From positions 86,262 to 150,261 of the forward strand of contig JALHNT010000006.1 of the NCBI GenBank assembly GCA_022843385.1: a DNA stretch of 64,000 nt, in the 5' to 3' direction. Source of the stretch: Anaerolineae bacterium. GTDB lineage: Bacteria; Chloroflexota; Anaerolineae; Aggregatilineales; Phototrophicaceae. Shown piece by piece: positions 59,677-64,000 of the stretch (position 1 is its first letter; every line of letters begins with the position of its first letter). Position numbers and translations under genes: made by a program. The notes beneath the pieces are model-generated. The model had not been told where the DNA came from. It was given only the letters and a program-made list of their open reading frames with translations, and did not search any database.

Positions 59677-60537
59677 GTGGACCTGATCTGGGTGCTGGAT
59701 AACCTGACCTGGCAGGCTGTGCTGGACATCCTGCTGGTGGGGCTGGTGTTTTTCGGTGCCAGTTTCTTCTTTCGCGGAACCCAGGCCGTCGCCCTGCTGC
59801 GCGGCATCCTGATCGTCCTCATCACCCTGTTCATCCTCTCCAGCCTGCTCAACCTGCTAGCTCTGAGCTGGTTGCTGCAAAATCTGGTGGTCGTGCTCAG
59901 TCTGGCACTGCCGATCATCTTTCAGCCAGAGCTGCGTCAGGCGCTGCAACATCTGGGGCGCGCCGGGTTGTTCATGAACCGGCAGGCACCGGAGAGCAAA
60001 CGCCAGCGCGTGATTGATGAAGTCTGCCGCGCTGCCGAAAAACTCTCCGAACGGCGACATGGTGCGCTGATCGTCATGCAGCGGCAGGTTGATTTACAGG
60101 AGTACATCCGCACTGGCATCGCCCTCGATAGCGAGGTGTCGGCGCAACTGCTGCTGACCATCTTCTGGCCCAAGACCGAGCTGCATGACGGCGCGGCCAT
60201 CATCGATCAGGATGGTCGCCTGGCCTCCGCCGCATCCGTGCTGCCGCTGTCCGCCAGCCGCAACCTGCCCGACCCCAAGCTCGGCACCCGGCATCGGGCG
60301 GCGCTGGGGATCAGCGAAGTCAGTGACGCCGTCTGTATCGTAGTCTCGGAAGAAACCGGCAAGATTTCCATCACCAACGCTGGTCGCATCATCCCTCGGT
60401 TGGACAATACCCGGCTGCGAACGGTGTTGGTTGCCTTCTATGGCGAGGCGCGGGCGTCGGACAATCCGCTGACCAAACTGGTTGGGCGCAGCCAGCAGGT
60501 GATCGCTGCCCTGCGCGAGCGCCGGACACAAGTCTGA
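59677..60537 (+). CDS. cdaA: membrane diadenylate cyclase CdaA
   Basis: 286 residues from GTG 59677. Three N-terminal membrane helices (about 12-80) lead to a DAC domain with both catalytic motifs: DGA at 171-173 in ELHDGAAII, and RHR at 205-207 in GTRHRAALG. It makes c-di-AMP from two ATP, controlling osmolyte transport and cell-wall balance. Its TGA shares a base with the next ATG, coupling it to the YbbR/CdaR gene, the standard cdaA-cdaR arrangement. glmM, usual third gene in Firmicutes, is absent here. Confidence 0.95.
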   Translation: MDLIWVLDNLTWQAVLDILLVGLVFFGASFFFRGTQAVALLRGILIVLITLFILSSLLNLLALSWLLQNLVVVLSLALPIIFQPELRQALQHLGRAGLFMNRQAPESKRQRVIDEVCRAAEKLSERRHGALIVMQRQVDLQEYIRTGIALDSEVSAQLLLTIFWPKTELHDGAAIIDQDGRLASAASVLPLSASRNLPDPKLGTRHRAALGISEVSDAVCIVVSEETGKISITNAGRIIPRLDNTRLRTVLVAFYGEARASDNPLTKLVGRSQQVIAALRERRTQV

Positions 60538-61814
60538 TGCAAAAGCTCAACCGCACCCTACTGGATAATCTGGTCTGGCTGCTGGGATCGTTGGTGCTGG
60601 CTTTCATCGTCTGGGTCTTCGCCACTCTTCAATCCGATCCGATTCAGCAGCAGCGCTTCGCCGAGGCCATCCCCATCCGGCTGACGGTGGATGCCGGACT
60701 GCTCATCACCCAACCCACCGCTAACAACCGCACAGCGCGAGTCGTCGTCCGCGCACCCGGTTCCATACTGGGACTGCTGACCGCCGAGGAGATTCGGCTG
60801 ACGGGTGATCTGACCGGACTCGGCCCTGGCGAACACACGATTGAATTGCAGGCCAGCCTGCTGCGCCAACCGGGCAGCGTCGTGGATATATCGCCGCGCA
60901 TCATCCAGGTGACGCTGGAAGAATCCGCTCAACGGCAGGTGGCGCTGCGGGCCGTCGTCATCGGTGACCCGCCCGCCGGATACTCGCACGATGAACCAAG
61001 CTTCGACCTGACGCTCAATCAAACGCTGGTGAGCGGTGCCGCGGGCCAGGTCAACGAGGTGGTGGCCGCCCAGGTCGAACTCGATCTGCGGCAGCAGCGC
61101 AACCCCTATGAAGCCGACCTGCGCCTGATCCCGGTGGATGCCGAGGGCAACACCGTCGTTGATGTCACCCTCGACCCGGCGGTGGTACGGGTCAGCGTCA
61201 ATATCCGCCGCCGCGATGATGTGCGCGAGATCAGCGTCCGCCCCACCATCCAGGGGACACCCCCCAGCGGCTACGTGCTGAACGCCATCAGTTATGAACC
61301 GCAGACCGTCCTCATCAGCGGCTCGCCGGCGCAGTTGGCCGCCCTGCCCGATACCATCGGCACCCAGCCCATCGACCTGACCGAGCGCACCTCGACCTTC
61401 GACACCTCGGTTCCCGTCATCCTGCCCACCAACAATCTGCTGCTGCTGGCGGGGCAAACCATCAACGTCTCGGTCGAGATCAGTCCGGTGACGGCCAGCC
61501 GTCAGTTCGATAACATCCCGATTGAGGTGCTGGGACTGCCGGAGAACTTCAGCGCCCGTGTTGCCCCGGACGAAGTGTCGGTGCTGGTCACTGGCCCGCA
61601 GCCGCAAATCGACGCCCTGACCGATGCCGATGTGCGGGTGGCGCTCGATCTCAACGGCCTGCAACCGGGTAACTACACCCTCGCCCCCAGCATCTCGATC
61701 AGCGGCGGACAGATCGCCCCCAGCAACATCACCATCCTGCCGGCTGACATTGATGTGGAAATCCGCGCCGACCTAACCATCACGCCCTCGCTTACGCCCA
61801 CGCCGACAGGTTGA
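60537..61814 (+). CDS. YbbR-domain protein (CdaR-like)
   Basis: 425 residues. One N-terminal membrane helix (NLVWLLGSLVLAFIVWVFATL) is followed by about four extracytoplasmic YbbR repeats, recognisable by blocks such as PGSILGLLTAEEI, VQVTLEESAQRQV-like strands and VSVNIRRRDDVREISVRP. The C-terminus is Pro/Thr-rich. YbbR proteins (CdaR) modulate the adjacent CdaA cyclase from outside the membrane. One-base overlap with cdaA indicates coupled translation. Confidence 0.9.
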   Translation: MQKLNRTLLDNLVWLLGSLVLAFIVWVFATLQSDPIQQQRFAEAIPIRLTVDAGLLITQPTANNRTARVVVRAPGSILGLLTAEEIRLTGDLTGLGPGEHTIELQASLLRQPGSVVDISPRIIQVTLEESAQRQVALRAVVIGDPPAGYSHDEPSFDLTLNQTLVSGAAGQVNEVVAAQVELDLRQQRNPYEADLRLIPVDAEGNTVVDVTLDPAVVRVSVNIRRRDDVREISVRPTIQGTPPSGYVLNAISYEPQTVLISGSPAQLAALPDTIGTQPIDLTERTSTFDTSVPVILPTNNLLLLAGQTINVSVEISPVTASRQFDNIPIEVLGLPENFSARVAPDEVSVLVTGPQPQIDALTDADVRVALDLNGLQPGNYTLAPSISISGGQIAPSNITILPADIDVEIRADLTITPSLTPTPTG

Positions 61815-61911
61815 GGATACAGGCATCGGCAGGTACAAACCCAGTGATAAAGCAACTTTATGTTGATCCCGACTGGCAGTGGAAACAATGAGATCATAAG
61901 GAGTCTGTTTT

Positions 61912-63135
61912 ATGCGTATCTTCACTCTGGTGCTCAGTGTAGTGCTGTTATGTGTGGCAGCAGGAGATGTAAGCGCCCAAACCGACCCTAACGCGGTTTA
62001 TCGGATGGACATGAGCGCTGATGGTACACGTTTTGCGACTTCCAATATAGCAGGATTGACGTTGTACGACGCGGAGTTCAACCCCATTAATTTTCGAGCC
62101 TATGCGTCTGAAAACGACTATCTCTACATCCAACCCTATTTCAGTCCGGATGGAAGGCGTATTTTGATACTGGACGAAATCTGGGACAGCACCACCCTGG
62201 AGACGGTGACAATCTTACCGCCGGATGACTCGACAGTGCCGCGACAATGGAGTCCTGATAGCCAGATGATTTTGACGTTGCCGCGCATCACCCAGATTTA
62301 CAGTGCGCGAGATGGCAGCTTGATCCGTGAACTGCCGTATTGGCGAGTTTGGGGGTTCGATATGACTTATTTTATAGCGCCAGGTGAACGCGGCTCTGAT
62401 CAAATTCGATTCATGGATGCCACCACCGACGCTGAAATCGCCAATTATGTCTTCCCAGGCGAAAGAGTAGGTGGGCCAATATGGAATCCTGATGGGACAC
62501 GCTTTGCACTGTTTACATTCAGAATGGTTGAGCCGGGCACGCCCAACAGCCGACCTATTGATTCAGGTACACAAGCAACATTGGAATCGCTATTCATCGT
62601 GGATGTGCCGAGTGACAACAGGATTCATGTTGAAGGCTTGCCAGCAAGTATTGGATATGCCGCTTGGTCTCCTGATGGTCAATATCTGGCGGGTGGTTCA
62701 AATCGTGCCAGTTTGTACGTTTGGGATACGACTAGTGGTGCAGTGGTGGAAAGCTACGCGCTGCCACCAGAGAAATTCATTTATATGTTGAAGTACAGCC
62801 CAAATGGTGGGCGCTTAGTGGTTGGCATGATCGATAGCCCCGTCACGTCTTATTTGGTTGATACGACCTTGCGCCCAACCTCCACCTTCAGTCAAACGCA
62901 ATTGGGTGGTGCCTTCCAAATCTTCGCTCCTGTCGCCTCACCCGAACGGATGCAAGCAATCCTGACCGAATGCAGCAGTGATACCCGCCTGCAAGCGACC
63001 GCCGATAGGCTGATTGACGCGGGGCAGTATGAGCAGTTTATCGCGCAACTGGATGCCACTGCTGACCTGCCAGCCCCCTGTGCTGCCGACCTGCACTTGA
63101 TGGCCGAGGCCCTTCAGTCTGAGAAACAGCAATAG
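61912..63135 (+). CDS. secreted beta-propeller (WD40/TolB-like) protein
   Basis: 407 residues from ATG 61912, with AAGGAG upstream. Signal peptide IFTLVLSVVLLCVAAGDVSA. Several blades carry the xWSPDGx motif: YFSPDGRRIL, QWSPDSQMIL, IWNPDGTRFAL, AWSPDGQYLAGG and KYSPNGGRLVVG. The C-terminal helix-rich tail contains two cysteines (TECSSD, APCAAD). It probably binds a polymer or protein outside the membrane. It belongs to the same style as the truncated gene at 5409, and both are more AT-rich than neighbours. Confidence 0.85.
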   Translation: MRIFTLVLSVVLLCVAAGDVSAQTDPNAVYRMDMSADGTRFATSNIAGLTLYDAEFNPINFRAYASENDYLYIQPYFSPDGRRILILDEIWDSTTLETVTILPPDDSTVPRQWSPDSQMILTLPRITQIYSARDGSLIRELPYWRVWGFDMTYFIAPGERGSDQIRFMDATTDAEIANYVFPGERVGGPIWNPDGTRFALFTFRMVEPGTPNSRPIDSGTQATLESLFIVDVPSDNRIHVEGLPASIGYAAWSPDGQYLAGGSNRASLYVWDTTSGAVVESYALPPEKFIYMLKYSPNGGRLVVGMIDSPVTSYLVDTTLRPTSTFSQTQLGGAFQIFAPVASPERMQAILTECSSDTRLQATADRLIDAGQYEQFIAQLDATADLPAPCAADLHLMAEALQSEKQQ

Positions 63136-63160
63136 ATAGGTACCAGCAACTCAAAGGGAT

Positions 63161-63625
63161 TCATTCAGCCGCATAGCTCTCATAAACCACCAGGCTGCCC
63201 GGCCAGTCGGCAAAGACGGTTTCGATGATGACGCGCACTTTCGCCCAGGATAATCGTCCGTAGCCTGTGCCAATCGCCGGCATCGCAATGCTCTTCATGC
63301 CATGATCGTCCGCCAGAGTTTTCATCTGGGTCAGCGCCGTCTCAATCGCAGCATAGGAGGCAGTACGTCCGGGGAATTCCTGTGTACCGAGGTTGAAGAC
63401 CGCTGGCTTGCCCGGCTCTTGCCACAAGAACACACTGCCCAGGTTGAACTGGCGCGGCACAGCCTTACACATCCGACGATATTCCTCATACATGGCCGGA
63501 TACTGCTGGCGAAACGTCGTCGCAATGCCCGCCCCCATCGAACCCTGACAATTGCAGCCGTGTGCGAAAGCCGCCACCTGATAACGATTGGCGAACAGGT
63601 CGCCGGTCACATACTGGATTGTCAC
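63161..63625 (-). CDS. macro-domain protein (ADP-ribose-binding, TARG1/Poa1-like)
   Basis: 154 residues, a single macro domain. Loop 1 is AHGCNCQGSMGAGIA and loop 2 is MPAIGTGYGRLSWAKVR, resembling the TARG1/DarG-type macro domains that remove ADP-ribose from glutamate or DNA or hydrolyse O-acetyl-ADP-ribose. No DarT or other ADP-ribosyltransferase toxin is adjacent within the window. Minus strand; a promoter-like repeat element (copy 3) begins upstream of its start and points the other way. Confidence 0.9.
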   Translation of the reverse strand: MTIQYVTGDLFANRYQVAAFAHGCNCQGSMGAGIATTFRQQYPAMYEEYRRMCKAVPRQFNLGSVFLWQEPGKPAVFNLGTQEFPGRTASYAAIETALTQMKTLADDHGMKSIAMPAIGTGYGRLSWAKVRVIIETVFADWPGSLVVYESYAAE

Positions 63626-63692
63626 CTGTCACCATCCTTTTCGAGTCATTTCCACAACCTGCCGAATCATGCTCTCTCAATCCACATTTTCT

Positions 63693-63822
63693 CCAACCAT
63701 TCCCTAACCATCTCCCGACATCCGGCTCGGCTCGCCTGAAACGGTTAGCGCCAACACGCCGTAACCCGTACCAAAAAGTTTACCAAAAGTTCACCCGTAA
63801 CGGGGCAACCTGGGGTAATCTT
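63693..63822 (+). promoter_or_regulatory. repeat-type promoter element, copy 3
   Basis: Third copy. GTTTACC (63779) and GTTCACC (63790) are 11 nt apart, and CCCGTAA is followed after exactly 15 bases by TAATCT (63817-63822). AACC boxes 11 nt apart (63696 and 63707) and an AACGGTTAGCGCC block are kept. It points toward the right window edge, so any controlled gene lies outside. Confidence 0.6.
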
Positions 63823-64000
63823 CTCGTAGGGGCGATTCGCGAATCGCCGCTCCAGTGGCCTGGGACCGCGGCCCCAAACCGGGCTGCCGCCCCAGCCCCC
63901 GCCGGCTCGCGAGGGTCACCAGGCGCGGCACAACGACCACCCGTGGGTGCTGCTCGGGCCAGGCACGCACAACATCATGTCGGGCGGGCCAGCCGACAAG
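63823..64000. other. GC-rich window end with 18-bp palindrome
   Basis: GGCGATTCGCGAATCGCC (63831-63848) is a perfect palindrome inside a GTAGGGGCGATTC-type context, a kind of short intergenic repeat common in environmental genomes. The remaining very GC-rich bases are open in one minus-strand frame from 64000 down to a TGA at 63791 (LVGWPARHDVV...), possibly the C-terminus of a gene entering from outside. I cannot confirm it. Confidence 0.3.

Noticed and set aside
63791..64000. Minus-strand frame entering from the right edge
   Set aside because: Only about 70 codons are visible, very GC-rich, and it would end inside the promoter-like element; too little evidence to call a gene.

Overview
The window reads as chromosomal DNA of a GC-rich bacterium, most probably a member of the Chloroflexota (Anaerolineae-like). 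This is an inference from overall style: secreted proteins with Pro/Thr-rich linkers, secreted beta-propeller and LysM/SH3 lipoproteins, several receiver/histidine-kinase genes, a TATAAT promoter signature often preceded by TG, and GlnRS alongside GluRS. Most genes are ordinary housekeeping genes in short operons. I see no rRNA, CRISPR array, prophage or intact transposase.

Layout. 1-2070 (-) is a Clp/Hsp100 ATPase that runs off the left edge and has a degenerate first ATPase domain. 2210-4378 is a secreted esterase fused to a CapA-like domain. 4761-8106 is an accessory stretch: a single-domain receiver, a repeat-type promoter, a truncated beta-propeller gene, an AT-rich two-gene membrane/coiled-coil cassette, and about 800 bp of mosaic repeats. 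8107-12788 holds a DinB-like protein, a GH3 hexosaminidase, an OmpR-type regulator and tilS. 12861-21931 is a cell-shape and division supercluster: mreB, mreC, mreD, PBP2, a membrane protein, minC, minD, minE, rodA. 22003-25416 is gltX, tRNA-Gln(CUG), glnS. 25509-31436 holds a small membrane protein, an SDR, a 1.1 kb gene-free mosaic region, tandem paralogous orphan genes, and a radical SAM/membrane/methyltransferase operon. 31711-43091 holds an AlbA/Schlafen-like regulator, a membrane histidine kinase, murI, a C26 hydrolase, rplS, an SGNH hydrolase, a Nudix hydrolase, a LysM lipoprotein, a receiver-kinase hybrid, uppP and a DUF4380-like protein. 43215-50219 holds two transporters, a sugar isomerase/epimerase, a GH5 enzyme, a VOC protein and an SH3/CARDB lipoprotein. 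50286-63625 holds a large protein ending in an inactivated IS200/Y1-transposase-like domain, a possible kinase-fold partner, polA, argF, a TPR protein, cdaA, a YbbR/CdaR gene, a secreted beta-propeller protein and a macro-domain protein.

How the genes fit together. Cell-envelope growth dominates: MreBCD, PBP2, RodA, MinCDE, MurI, UppP, CdaA/CdaR (c-di-AMP), GH3 hexosaminidase and the LysM protein. A second theme is signalling: four receiver or kinase genes.

Most unusual signals. (1) A roughly 130-150 bp element occurs three times (5190-5338 +, 27571-27728 -, 63693-63822 +). It carries 11-nt direct repeats of the GTTYACC type at a fixed 15-nt distance from a -10-like hexamer, which looks like an activator-dependent promoter family. 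Two copies are followed by the same kind of mosaic repeat tail, one with genes in between and one without. (2) A Y1-transposase-like domain has lost both HUH histidines and the catalytic tyrosine and is fused to a regulator-like protein. (3) The Clp protein has a broken first ATPase site. (4) An intrinsic terminator lies inside the signal-peptide codons of the GH3 gene. (5) REP/MITE-like GC-rich palindromes sit preferentially between convergent genes.
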